A DNA stretch of 64,000 bases from Diplodia intermedia (taxonomy: Eukaryota; Ascomycota; Dothideomycetes; Botryosphaeriales; Botryosphaeriaceae): assembly GCA_021495925.1 (NCBI GenBank), contig JAKEKT010000004.1, positions 310,001-374,000 of the forward strand, given 5' to 3'. Below the pieces are notes generated by a model. The model saw only the letters and a list, made by a program, of their open reading frames with translations. It had not been told where the DNA came from and ran no database searches. The position numbers were made by a program, and so were the translations under genes. This document shows positions 20,770 through 32,883 of the stretch, one piece after another; within the stretch, counting starts at the first letter, position 1, and every line of letters begins with the position of its first letter.

Positions 20770-23004
20770 TCAATGCATCCCTGTGGCTCGAACCTTCCCG
20801 AGCAGGAACGGCATTTGTTCGAACAACTCTGGGGCGAGCGTCCAGTTGTTGAGATTGCCAATGTGCTCACGGAAAGCACCTGACAATGCCAATTTACCCG
20901 AGTTCGGTTCGCAACAAACAGTATGGGAGTCTTCGTGGGGCCAATTCAAGGACAGATTGTTCACGAGGACACCTGCTACCATCTGGTCGGTGTTGTGCAA
21001 AAAGAAGTCGCGGACCGAAGGCCTGTGGGAAGGAATGTTAGTAGACATTTCCCATTTTCCTTCCGGATCGCACTCCGGCCATCCTTGCACGTACCATGGA
21101 AGAAAGTCGATGGTCGGATCATGCGGCATGACCTGCTGAAATTGCGTAGGCCTCGCCCATTCTGGAAGCCTTTCTAGATTATGCCGGCTGGGACAGATTT
21201 GCCACTATTTCGCTTGTTAGTGGGACCGACCGTATTAGACCAGGGTGCTCGGCCCCCCAGGGGCAACAGGTTATCTTTGGATGCATACCGCCATGACCTC
21301 CTTCAAGACCTCGCAGGCCGCGAGCTTTTCCGGAATACCGACATGGGTGAAGAACATATTCGCAACTCTTGGCGCCCAGATGGACAACGGCTGCTCGTTA
21401 TCGAATTCGGTCTCTCCATTCAACAGTCCACGGATATCATTCTCCCGGTCACCGAAGATCTTCACATCTGCCTCTCCGTCTGCTTGTGCCTGCCTCTTTC
21501 TTTCCCGAAACGTTGTGTAGGTGTAAGTCACAGGGTTAATGGACGACCCGTGCGCCAAGACAGGTTGGAAGTTGATGGATGGGTGGTGGGTTGTCATCGA
21601 CATGGGCGAAGCATTTGTACCAAGAATGTCCTGCTTGCTACAGCAAAGGTCAGTCATTGTCCTCACGCATACCTTCTACGCTGCTCGGTGGCGGGGAACT
21701 GCTAACCTTCCATGCGACAAGACCGCGGGAGCAGTCGACCCCTCTCGATAGGGCGAAGTTTGCGCGTGCGGTGGGGAAAAGGTACCGTCTGGCATCCAGA
21801 CGCCGCTGTCGCCTGTTGTTAGGAGGGGATGCGCCGACCATTGTGCCTACCAAGTCCTGTTAGGTACCAAGCCGTCGCCCAAGGCCAATGGAGGGGCATC
21901 GGAAACACACCTCTGTGGTCGTCGGCAAACCTTGCGCGAACCCGGGACTGACGTTCTGCTCGTATCCTGCATAGTAGGCCGGCATCGATTCTGGCGATGC
22001 TGCTGTTGCCGTTACGTCACTTTTCTGCTCCCCGCCCATGGACGATGACGACGAGGAACCCACGGCGGGAGCGGTGTCTTCGGAGCCTGGTCGCATCGCC
22101 CTAGGCCCCTCGAGTATCTTCCTCATCTCGTCGGCCGAATGCTCGGAAAAGCCATTGTTTTGGATCTCGATTGCGAGCCGTGTCGCGGCCTCGCGCTGGG
22201 ACGAGGTTGCGAGCAGCGGAAGGACCGACTTGACCTCCTCTAGTTCCTGCTCGAGCTTCTTCACGTTCACGCGCAACGTGCCCTGCCACCGATGTTCCTG
22301 CCGCATGTCGTAACTGCATGTCGAGCCCTTGAGGGCGCATGTGTTGCACACGGGCTGCAACCCATTGCACTGGAGGCGCCGGCAGTGTCAGTACGTGCAC
22401 GGCCGACGCGGCGAGGCGTGGGGACGCACCTTGCTCTTCCGTTTCTTGCAGGGCACGCAGGCTATGGCGGTGATGCGTCCTCTTTTGGAGCCGAGTTTGG
22501 GGTTGGTGGTGGTGGGCGAGGGAGTGTTGTCCGAGGACTGAGAAGAGAGCTGCGGAGGAGAAGGGCCGACCTGGATAGGTCGAAACAAGGGCCGTTGCTG
22601 GTAGGCCGGCATGTTACTTCCTGGGCCAGGGACGGGCGAATGACTAGACGATGGAGGAAGAATGACTCGCTGGTCCGGCGAGTCTGCAGATCTCGAGGGC
22701 AGCAGTGGCGGGAAGGCGGCGGAGACGGAGCGCGAGGAATGGGTTTGCGGAGGCACAGCGGCAGAAGGCACCGACGAGGGCAGTGTCGGGTCTATGGGCG
22801 GTTCTGCACATTGTTGGTGTCAGTGTCAAGGGAACGGCACGCAAGACATGAAGGCCCACGGATTGGGCAGCAGCTGCTGTCAGCGGTCCCTAGTGTCCCG
22901 CAGCGCTCGGTGTCGCAGTGTCGAGGGTGGCAGAGGACAGGCAAAGCCTAAGCACGACGCTAGGCGCAGGGCCAGGCACCGGGTTTCGTACCTGATGAAA
23001 GCAT
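20770..23004 (-). CDS. Zn2Cys6 transcription factor with C-terminal DUF3425-like domain
   Basis: Seven exons on the minus strand (23004-22992, 22803-22430, 22369-21911, 21856-21707, 21630-21289, 21204-21095, 21022-20770) encode about 566 aa. The zinc cluster is complete and regular: Cys120-x2-Cys-x6-Cys-x6-Cys-x2-Cys-x6-Cys147 (CVPCKKRKSKC...CNTC...C), flanked by basic residues. A short coiled segment follows (VKKLEQELEEVKSVLPLL). The C-terminus matches the DUF3425 pattern: NLERLPEWARPT, IDFLPWPSVRDFF and NLSLNWPHED, then NLNNWTLAPELF. Intron 6 (72 nt, GTACGT..CACAG with TACTAAC) is needed to form LPWPSVRD; it keeps frame with no stop. The least certain parts are the 13-nt first exon and the exon 5 acceptor (21630 or 21633). 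It is probably a sequence-specific nuclear regulator; its targets are unknown. Confidence 0.82.
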
Positions 23005-26000
23005 ACCATGGATGGCCTACGGCGGCGGGTGGGATGGTCCAAGGCGGATCTGCTCTCACCTGCGACCGACTGGCGCCGGCCTTGGCTTCACGAGGCCGTG
23101 GTGTCTAGTCCGCCAGCAGCAGCCGCACAGCTTATACTCAACAGCCTGTGTCACTATCAGCGCCGTCGTCGCCCAATGGCGCAGATCGGGGCGGCCCAGT
23201 GCGCATAAGGGTCCTCACCTAGTGGACGTCCGAACCAGGCGCCGGGACGGAGATGCTTCCTAAGCGGTGTTCCTGAGCGAGCAATGGAGCGTCGCGGGCG
23301 AATAGGGGACGGCGCGCGACACCTCTGCTGGGCGCGAAAGGACTGCAGGCGATTTTAAAAGATGGCCCTGCGGAGGACTGGAGCAGATGCACCATGCGCC
23401 TACTGCCCACCACCGCGCGATCAGCCGGCGGCCTTGATCCCTACCGGTGCCGTTTGCTCGAACCCTGGGGCAACGTGCGGCCGCTAGTTTGATGAAGACA
23501 GCCTCTGCCTCGACGATGGGGAGCAAACACCTCGTTTCGAATGCGAGCAGGCGGTGCGGTACGCTACCGGTAGCAGCTGGGTCTGTCGGCTAGCCCAGCT
23601 CATCCGGAACCACCCACGCGCCGGATCTTGCAAGATATAGCAGCACCGTCCCTTACCCGCTGATTCAAGACCGCTGCCCACCCATGCGAGCATCACCCTG
23701 ATGAGCGGGATCGTCGGTGGGCGCAGCAATCGAGTCGCGGTCCACCCGCCGCCCAGCGCCTGCCCGCCGGCCCATGGCGCCTCCAGCTTAGCAGGCGCTG
23801 GCTCCGCCATGCCCATGGTGCCCCGGAGCGGCAACGCTCGATTCTGTGCGCGCCAGATCTGACCTGCACCCTGACGTCCTCCACCACCGCCGCGCGGTCG
23901 AGCTCGCCCGGGAGCTACCCCACAAGCGTGCGGTCTGGAACATGATCGCCACGCCTGCGCTTGTCGTCTGCGCTTGTCGTCTGTGCTTGTCGTCCGCACG
24001 CCGCCGGCACTGTCGCTGTCGCCGTGCTGCGCGGCCAAGTGTTGATCTTGGACCCTCCCTCTGGCACCTCCCAGCGACTCCAGCAGCGAACCGCCATCGG
24101 CCCGACTCTCGTTGGACACACCTCTCCCCATACCCAGCAGCCGCGCTCCACGAGCCACAGCCGCCAGATGACGCGGTGCCGTGGCGCTCGCCTCTCCAAC
24201 GTCCAAAGCCCCTTCATCATCGCCCAGTCCGCCCCCGCTGTAGCGCGCAGGGACGGCGATCTGTTGCCGACGCGGATTCTGGCTCAGGCTCACATGCTTG
24301 CTGCTGATCCCCACCATTGGGTCGCCAGATCAACATCTCTGCCGTACCCTACGCGCTCCATTCCGTCGCACCACACATGTACGAGCCGCTTCCGGGCAGG
24401 GACCGCCGGCGGCCCACAGCCAGCAGAGCCGCGTGCCCGCCGGGTCCAAAGTTAAGGCCGGTAGCGCTCGTCCAGATGACACTGCGAGCTTAGACGCGCT
24501 CCGCCAAAAGTGCTGCCCAAGTCCTACACAGTAGACGCCCAAAGAAACTCCTTTTGTCGCGCCTCCCTCGTATGGCATGCTCGGGCCGGGATTGGAGATT
24601 CAAATCTCCGTGCGCAGAGGCCGGCAACCCCCAACGCCGCTTAGGAAGAAGCGTAGCGTCGCAGAGACTGCCTGTCGGGCTGGCAGGTCGCGTCGTGAGT
24701 GGACGGCGCCGGCAGTTGCGTGCCCACTTGCCACCGTCGCCCCTGAGGATGTGTTGATGCAGGCCCTGAAAACTTTGTGGCTGTGGGTCCTTCATTTTTC
24801 TACCCTCACCTAGCTCACTTCCCAGAAATGGCATGTATAGCAGCCCGTTCCACCAGGAGAGAGCCGCAGGGCGCGGCTGTGCTCGCTGCTGCTTGGCTCG
24901 AGTACGTACAGCAAGCAGACGCCGACCCGTGCCTGATGACCAGTAGCGCCCCTCCTAGTTCCCTCGGATCTCGCCTGTAGCGGGATCGCCTTTTTTAGGC
25001 AAGCCGTCTTGCGTTAGGCTGGCGTCTCCTCGAGTGTGCTGCTCCTTGGTGAGCTCACCTGCTTTGTCCGAACCCGAAACTTGCAGCCGAAAGCCGGCAA
25101 GTCAAGCGCAAGATTGGAGGCTCCAGACGACGTCGACACCGCTAGCGAGCTGAGTTATTGCGGCCGACGTGAGCGTCGATGCCAAGAGCATGCACCAGGC
25201 AGGCAAATGCCGACCAGCAGGCCCTTGCGCTCGAGCCAGCATGACATGTAAATCACCGGGGGGGCCGGCGGCAGAACGCTGGTGGTCTGGCGCGCGTAGA
25301 CAGCCATGAGCTCTGAGCTTGGTCAGGATCGACCGGCACTCAAGCGCAGGCATATCCTCGTCGAGCTAAAGAATTCAGCCAGATCCAGTTATACTTCAGC
25401 ACAGCAAACCCGAATCGCATGCCGGCATGTAGGCGAGACGACACGCCGGGAACACGAGCTGAGCACTGCGAGGCTTGCGAACGTTGGCTCCCGTGCCCGA
25501 GTTGCATGCCGCTAGACCGCCACGGCGTGAACCGCTTGCGCTGGCTAGAGGCGATCATGAATCGTGTGGCGGCCGCTCTACTCGCCTTGGCCTAACGGCG
25601 GCGCCGATTAGATCCTGCCCCTGTTCCCCGGTTTTCAGCTGCCTCCGGCAGCAGGGCGGTCCACCCCGAGCTTGAGGTTGCATCTGCGTGGGTCAGGTCA
25701 GGTCGACGTCGACGATATGTTCGCGTGCTCAGCTGAAACCTCTCCTGCACTGCGCCAATATGCATCCTGCGCAACGGTTTCCAATGAGCGTGCCTCAAGG
25801 TTCGCCTTCCGAGTCATTTGCTTTGTTGGCGCAGGGGCCGCCTTTTGCTAGATCCAAGCCAGTTCTACCAGAAGGCTTTGGGTAAAAGGGAAGCATGCGT
25901 GGCTTGCTTCGATGAAGCCAAGCGTTCTGCAAGCGCCTGCGGCCTCAGGCCACAAGTGGAATCATGTTCGTTAGATCGTTGAGGAATTGCTTGCTGGACG

Positions 26001-26842
26001 CGGGAGATTGCTGCCTTCGCCAGAGCGGAGGTTTTGGCGCATGAGCGCCTTTCCTTGCCAAGCGTGGATGAAGATGCCCACAGGGCAGGCCTCTCCATGT
26101 AGCAGAGATCCGAGCGCCCGAATCATGGGCTGAGTGCCGGATCATCGCGATGCCAGACTTCGGGACCGCCTCGCTCAAAACCGTTGTTCATGTGGCCACG
26201 AGTTTCCTATGCTGGCTGAGACGTCGTCTGTGTCTGTGCCTGCGCCACCGCCTGAGCATTGCGAGGGAAATTTCGGAATGGCGGGGAGGCGGGTGCCAGG
26301 TGGAGAAACGCTGGAGTCGCTCGCGCTGTGAGACGGGCTGGCGTGGACGCGAGCTCCCCTGCGCAATAATGAAAGCAGGTGAACATGAGGATCCGCAACG
26401 GCGCAGCATTGATGCCTGAGGCTCCGTTAGTAAGAAACGGGGACGGCTGAGCTCAGCAGATCACGTGAATACCTCTCGCGTTAGTAAGCCGGCGAAACGT
26501 TGGCCCAGGGTCTGCCTAGGTGGGCAGTGACGACCGACGCAGTTGCATGCGGCGTGCTCCAGCCGCGATCGCGTCACTTTTGCGCCGCCGCAGCTTCATT
26601 CCATCTGTTACGTGCACGCAAGGCAATCGCGTCGCGAGCACCTCGCCTTTCTTCACGCCACATTGCGCCTGCAGAGTTCGCAGCAGAACCTCCCCCCGAG
26701 GTTCAGGAGGAAGGACACATTTCGCTGGTTCGACTTCTGTCAAGCCTGCCTTCTGCGCAGAGACGCAAGCTAATCTCAAACTCTCCACACATCTCTTCTG
26801 CAGGCAAACTAGGTTCCGCACGGGCCTAGGTTTACAGTCAAG
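23005..26842. other. 3.8-kb GC-rich divergent region, no gene supported
   Basis: It lies between the starts of the transcription factor (-) and PRP4 (+). Several open frames of 100-280 codons overlap on both strands, but they have the Arg/Pro/Ala composition of noncoding GC-rich DNA. A short run of CTTGTCGTCTG-type repeats occurs at about 23957-23995. A perfect 16-bp inverted repeat is at 24594-24609. The right end has a CT-rich leader just before PRP4. Confidence 0.5.
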
Positions 26843-29427
26843 ATGAGCTCACGCTCCGATTTTGAAGGAGAGGTCCACGAACACGAGGTCGACAAGGCAA
26901 CTACGGCTCAGCCATCGTCGAGGGGCATCAGCGTTGACCGTCAATCCAGACCCCGCGCATCAGCTTCGAGATCTCCGAGGGACGCGTATGAGGACGCTCC
27001 TCGCCTCCAACGCTCGCGCTCTCCCTACAGACGCCGCTCGCCGCGCGGAGAAAAGCGCCGTCGGGACGATGACTTCTACAGCGATCGGGATCGTCGCGAT
27101 CCGCGCCACTTCAAGGTCCGCTACGAAGAGAGGCGCTCATACGACGATGACCGCCGACACCGTGTGTCCTACGCCGATCTAGATCGGGGCAGCGCCTCCC
27201 GCTTATTGTCGAGGTACGACGATCCCCGCGACCGTGACCGCAATCGCTATAGCAGACACTCGACCCGGAGCCGCTCGCCACCCCGTAGAGGAGGAGGCTC
27301 TGACCGAGCCTACGATAGGCGCAATGGAAGGCATGAGCCGGAGCGAAGAGATCGAAGACAGCAAGGTCGGGAGAATGGGGCAGAGTGGCGTTCACGGGAG
27401 CATCCAGGGACGGAGCGAGTCAACAGTGGGCACGAAAGCCACACAGCCGCGCGACAAGATGGCCCTTGTCGTGCCACACAGCAGGATGCAGAGAAGAACA
27501 CGGCCGCGCGATACGCTGATGCCAAGCACAGCCGGTACGTGCATTTTCGTGACACATTTGATGCTGCAGTTGACTGATGAAATGCAGTAAGGCGGAAGGT
27601 CCGAACGGCACTGCCGGAGATGCTGAAATGGTTGACGCACATGACCAAGATCAGCCCGAACTCGACATCGAGCCCGTCAATTACGACGACGAGGTTGAGC
27701 GACGCCGCAAGAGGAGGGAAGCAATCAAAGCTAAGTACATGGACCAGTCTACGCCTCTGCGTGTTCAAGTTCTACAACCTGGGATTGAATCCGGGCCTTC
27801 AACTCCACAGGCTGAAAGTCCCGGCGGTCGTACGGAGCGTTCCGGTATGTATACCACCGCCGTTGGTACGTTTATAGCTGACGTATGTTCAGTCTCACCT
27901 ATGGTGACATCACCTAGCACTCCCCAAGACAGCTCCGCACCAGCTTCACCACCGACTGTTGCAGTTCAAAACGACGAGGAGCTTGCCAACCGCAAACGCG
28001 TGGATACCGCTGACGCCGAAGGACCATCTGCTGCTGACTATGACCCAACCATGGATATGCAGGAGGACAGGGCCAGAATTGGCCGTCGGCAAAGCCACGA
28101 GGTGTCAGCCGCGGCCTACAATGAGGTCGAAGTTCAGCCAGAACCACGTGAGGCTCCCATCGCAGAATCCAAGGTCGAGGAATCACCCGTGAAAAAGACG
28201 AAAGACGACTTTGACATGTTCGCCGAGGATGACGACGACGACATGTTTGCAGCGACCCCTGCCAAGCTTACCGAGGCCACTGAGAATACAAAGGCACCAC
28301 AAGTCAAGAAATTGGACAGCAGCATGCTCGATGTTTGGGATGACCCGCAAGGGTACTACAAGGTCATTCTTAACGAACTTCTCGATGACAGGTATGAGGT
28401 TCAATCTCGCCTGGGTAAGGGAGTGTTCTCGGAGGTTGTCCGCGCAAAGGACATCAAGACCGGCGATCTCGTTGCCATCAAGATTATTCGCAACGATGAG
28501 ATCCTGCGGAAAGCCGGCGTGAAGGAGATTGAGATGCTCGAGAAGCTCCTTGAAAACGACCCCGAGGACAAACGCCACTGCATCCGACTTGAGAGGTCGT
28601 TCGACCACAAGCATCACCTTTGCATGGTGTTTGAACATCTCAGCATTAACTTGCGTGAAGTCTTGAAAAAGTTTGGCCGCGATGTGGGACTCCACCTGAA
28701 GGCGGTTCGCTCCTATTCCCAGCAGATGTTTGTCTCTCTAAGCCTGCTCCGCAAGTGCAACATTGTGCACGCGGATATCAAGCCTGACAACATGTTGGTC
28801 AATGAGAACCGGACCATCCTCAAGATTTGCGATTTGGGATCCGCGGCGGACATTTCAGAATGCGAGGTCCCGGCCGGATTGTTGGTGAGTCGCTTCTACC
28901 GAGCCCCAGAGATCATGCTAGGAATTCCTCACGACTACGGCATCGACATGTGGGCTGTCGGTTGCACGCTTTTCGAGCTCTACACGGGCAAAATCCTGTT
29001 TACGGGCCGCGACAACAATCAAATGCTCCGGTCCATCCAGGAGTGCCGTGGCAAGCTCAGCCCCAAGCTCCTGAAAAAGGGCTGGGCGGACTACGTGTTC
29101 GAACATTTTGACGCGAATCTTCAAATGTTCAGGAGCGTGGAGACGGACAAGATTACCGGAAAGGTATGTTTCGCCGATTGGACGTCTTGGCATAGGACAT
29201 ACTGACAAACATCACAGGATGTGACTCGCATGGTGAATTTCGTCAAACCAACTCGTGATCTCAAGTCTCGCCTGATCAGCAGCACCAAGGGATTGAGCGA
29301 AGCCGAAATCAAGGAGATCAACCTTTTCTACGATCTACTGGACAAGTGCCTAGCTCTCAACCCCGAAAAGCGCATCACGCCTACGGAAGCTCTCAAGCAT
29401 CCTTTTATTCACCGCACCAAAGCCTAA
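26843..29427 (+). CDS. prp4: PRP4-type serine/threonine kinase of the spliceosome
   Basis: Four exons (26843-27534, 27588-27844, 27893-29163, 29218-29427) encode 809 aa. The N-terminal 250 residues are an Arg/Ser/Asp-rich domain (SRSPYRRRSPR, RSRSPPRRGG). The kinase domain starts near residue 470: LLDDRYEVQSRLGKGVFSEVV, then VAIKIIRND. Family-specific motifs are HADIKPDNMLVNE in place of HRD, DLGSA in place of DFG, and SRFYRAPEI. It ends ALKHPFIHR. PRP4 kinases phosphorylate tri-snRNP proteins such as Prp1/Prp6 and are needed for spliceosome activation in the nucleus. Introns are 53, 48 and 54 nt. The 48-nt one keeps frame without a stop, so its retention would add 16 aa to the linker. Confidence 0.95.
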
Positions 29428-31015
29428 TTCCCTTGGATTTTGCATTCAGCACTGGCATTACAGGATACCATACACGGGGCATATATGGGCGTACGGAGAA
29501 TCATCTTCAGAGGCAACGCGGCTGCACCCATTCATACACGAACTTGAACACTTTACGGCGGCTCTCGCGATTGAAATTGGCTTTGGGCCCAGACCGGTCT
29601 TGGCTGAGCGTGTAAAGAAATAGAAACCAATCCGTACAGGTCTTAGGGAATGCTTTCGCAGATTAGTCATCGAAATCAGAGGTAGATGTGAAGTACAGTT
29701 TCAATCAAGCGGTTTTGGATGCACGTAACCCGGTTCTTGACCCGAACCACGGAATTTGAAACACCCACGCAAATCATGTCGCCGACTTCATCCTGACGGG
29801 GATATGATTGTCGTGAGTAGGGATGCGTGCAGGTCTCAGGCTGCGATGTCTTAGACGTTGTCCACGTGGGTTCCTGCCTGCGCTCCGCTTCTCCTTTTGT
29901 CCCAGTCTTCCGACGCACCGCTTCTCCTTTCCATCCCTTAGCAACACTGCTGCCTGACCTTTTTTTTTTTTTTCGCTTGGAGCGTGTTGGGTATCTGAAA
30001 GGCCGGCGGACGTGACGCGTTGACCCTTAGCCTTGGATGAGATAGATATCTCTCGCCTTATGCATGCAGCTCGCCTGACGGGGTTCAGTCCCTGAGGCGG
30101 GGTTTTGCATTGAGGCGCTTTCTGTCCCTTGATCTCCGTCACGTTAACCCTTTGCATTGTTGGGCATCTATCAGTTTTCGCCAAGCCACACCCATTTTCC
30201 CCCTCGGCCGGCGAGATGCTCGATGAGGCAAGCTGTGCGTGTCGTTCGATTTCTGATGGGCCATCTTTGACCGAAGGAGGTAGCAACAAACGCTCCCTAG
30301 CAGAATCCATCTGGTGCAGCAAAGTCGTCGGGCTGTGGGGTTTTCTCAAGCTTGGCCGGACGTTCCTTCTTCATGGGGTCCCGATGGTGGAGAGGCGGCG
30401 ACGAGCTGGTGATCGGCACGTGCATTGCAATGCTGCAAGGCAACCACCTGCCTGTTTTAATTCTTCACAGCCTCTTCCCCTTGAGCGGCGCCCCAGCACC
30501 CGCCGGACGGAAATGATAGGCGCTGGAAGCCGGAGGCACCCGGCGTCATGCTCGGCAGCACCGAATGCATGAAGAGATGGACGTTGTATCCAATGTGGGG
30601 TCATCCCGGCATAGGGCTATTCCTGGCCATCGAGCGAATGCCAGTCGAGCTGAGCCCCTCTTCCTCACCCTGCGATGCGACGTGCAGCGGAAAACGCCCT
30701 CGGTATCCTCCTGTCCCTCGACCACTGGCTCCACATGGCAAAAGTAAGGCTGAAGTCTGTCCGACCCACTGCACGACGCACGCGGAAAACGAAGTGATTG
30801 GACACAAGACACCGAAGGAGCCCGTTACTTTCTCCAGCGCCGTCTCTGCAGGTCTCGCCCGCCTGGGCCCCGCTCCGAGCCAAGTCCCTGCATTGCCGGC
30901 ATGCCAGGCTACCCCACCCACCATCGATGGCATTCGCCGACTTTGCTCCGCATCGCCAGCCCTCCGGGAAGCAAAACAAAAGCTCTCGATCCAAAAAAGA
31001 CGCCAAAAAAGATGT
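29428..31015. other. intergenic, no gene seen
   Basis: It runs from the 3' end of PRP4 to the tRNA-Arg terminator. It includes a T run at about 29960-29972. Frames here lack family resemblance. The T6 tracts near 31000 serve the tRNA gene. Confidence 0.55.
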
Positions 31016-31097
31016 CGACGCGGATGGGACTCGAACCCACAATCTTTGCCATGCTCCTAAGCCGGAAAGCAACGCCTTACCATTAGGCCACCGCGCC
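31016..31097 (-). tRNA. tRNA-Arg(CCG), intron-containing
   Basis: The 5' acceptor strand GGCGCGG pairs with CCGCGTC. The D arm is GCC-TAATGGTAA-GGC. The anticodon stem is TTGCT/GGCAA with loop TT-CCG-G. A 10-nt intron follows position 37. The T arm is GTGGG-TTCGAGT-CCCAT, and the discriminator is G. T6 tracts follow the 3' end. The anticodon CCG reads CGG. The intron length depends on placing the canonical splice position. Confidence 0.88.
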
Positions 31098-31490
31098 GGT
31101 TGATGGAAGGGCAACGGCGTGCGCAAGTTAACACTGCAAGCAAAACCGTCCTGCCGAGAAAGTACCGACCACGTCCGGATGCGTTATGAAAGCCACACCA
31201 ATGTTTCAATGTTTCTTCAAAGCTCCGTCGTGGACTCGAGTGCCTTCCGCAGATCATGGATATATATTAGGTCTGGCCAGCAGTGCTCAGACATGTTTCG
31301 ACCAGAAGCGCGTTTTGAGAGTATGTATGTTTCTGTCGCTGCTCAATCGGAAACCCAGAACGGCCCTTCCTCCCTTCGCCGCCATTTTTCAGGATGCAGC
31401 CAGGTTCCGACGTTGTAGAAAGCTGCGAGGATCATCTCGTCAGAAGCTTCACGCTGTCAAACGTCTTTTGGCGCAGGTTCGCAGCTAGCA
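31098..31490. other. short gap between tRNA-Arg and a decayed gene
   Basis: No coding signal or RNA structure is recognised here. Confidence 0.5.
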
Positions 31491-32883
31491 TTAGACTTCC
31501 ATCGCTTCTGCGAAGGCATCCTGTGGCTTCGGTCTGTCCGTAGCCCTGTCAGCTTTGGTTCCTTGACCTGTGATTCTGCCAGGATCGGTCAACGCCTGGA
31601 TAGTGAACTCGCCAAGATCACCGAGAAGATTCTCAGCCGTTGGATCATGCAATCCGACAAAGTCCCGCCTCACGAAGGCGGTGGTTTTGCCTTCAAATGT
31701 GAGCACCAGCAGCGGCTTCATTGCCTCGGGTTACTTTTGGGTTGGAGCAACTGACTTCTCTCGCAAGATGTTGTGGTTGGGCCAGTACTAGTAGTCAATA
31801 AAAGGGAAGATATGCTGATCAACGAGGGTATTGGAGATTGGCGCCTATCCCACTGTTGAATACCGCTCTCAAAAGCCATGAGGCGTGCAAAAAAAAAACC
31901 ATTAAGGATTCTCAGGACCTGGCAGTCTCTTCCCAGTATGGCTCAGGGCTGTCAATGGGTCTGAGAGGGGCATCATCACCCATCATCACCAAGATGACTT
32001 GGCTATGGAATGTCGCGGGCGTGGCTTGATCGCTCTAGACTTCCTAGAGCTAAATATTGATCGGAAACTGGGCAGTGCCGAGGACTCCTGAGTTGTTCCT
32101 CGCAATATTGAAAGTTTTTCCCATCCAAGAATCCACCGCTGCGCTCTACTGGTCCGATGGTGCACGCCCCACGTTCACGTCTTGGAAAATCTGGATAGCG
32201 CTGCTCTTCAAAAGTCTGACTGCCGCCAGGTCGTTCGAGTGTGGCGTATAAAGTTGCCCATATGACTCCGATTTTTCTGTTCAACAGCGTCTCCAGTCAG
32301 GAGTGGAAGGCTTGAACGGACCTGGTGACTACAAAGCCCATGTAGATGCTGTCGCACCTGTTTACCAGATCGCCTTGATATCTGGCGAATCCGGACTTCT
32401 GTCCGGTCATTCCAGTGCATCGATTTCACACACTCGCCGTAGAGTCCGGATGATGCTCGGTCAATCGCTTCCAAAGCGGAATCTTCATCCATGTTCTTGC
32501 CTTCGGCACCCCAGACCGCAATGATTTGCATCAATTGCTCGATTGTCAGGCAGAAGGATCTGGCGTAATGAGTGAATACTATTTCCAGGTGCAGGATGTA
32601 CTACATGTGCTCATCGGGGAAGATTACGGGGCACTGCTGCAAAGTTTTGCATCGCCCTAGAACTGAGGTAGGACAAAACTAAGATTCTACTTAAAAGGTA
32701 CGGTGGCCGGGGGGCGGGACGCTGAATGATGGTGTCGCACACATACTTCTCGAGGCTCTCGTGATTTCCTGGGGCAGCCGACCTTGGCAATGAGCAAAAT
32801 CGTTGGGGTTTCTCCTTAGCTGATGGTGCTGATAGAGCATCCGGCTCGGTAGCATTGTGTGCCATGGTGACCCAGACCCCCAT
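31491..32883 (-). pseudogene. decayed protein gene, family not recognised
   Basis: Coding-like pieces appear on the minus strand in changing frames. First, from about 32883, MAHNATEPDALSAPSAKEK... to about 32700. Then VLGRCKTLQQCPVIFPDEHM, with TAG at 32603-32601 directly before YILHLEIVFTHYARSFCLT and AVWGAEGKNMDEDSALEAID. Then shifted frames to about 32030. Finally MKPLLVLTFEGKTTAFVRRD (31721-31491). The TAG is one C-to-T step from CAG (Gln). Part of the frame switching could be introns, so a live gene with a poorly predicted structure is not excluded. Base composition is lower in GC than in the neighbours. Confidence 0.4.

Noticed and set aside
23484..24317. Minus-strand frame of 277 codons
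   Set aside because: It has the Arg/Gly/Ala/Pro-heavy composition of GC-rich noncoding DNA, overlaps other long frames on both strands, and shows no domain or splice logic.
24594..24609. Perfect 16-bp inverted repeat resembling a tRNA T-arm
   Set aside because: No acceptor, D or anticodon stems fit around it, so it is not a tRNA gene.
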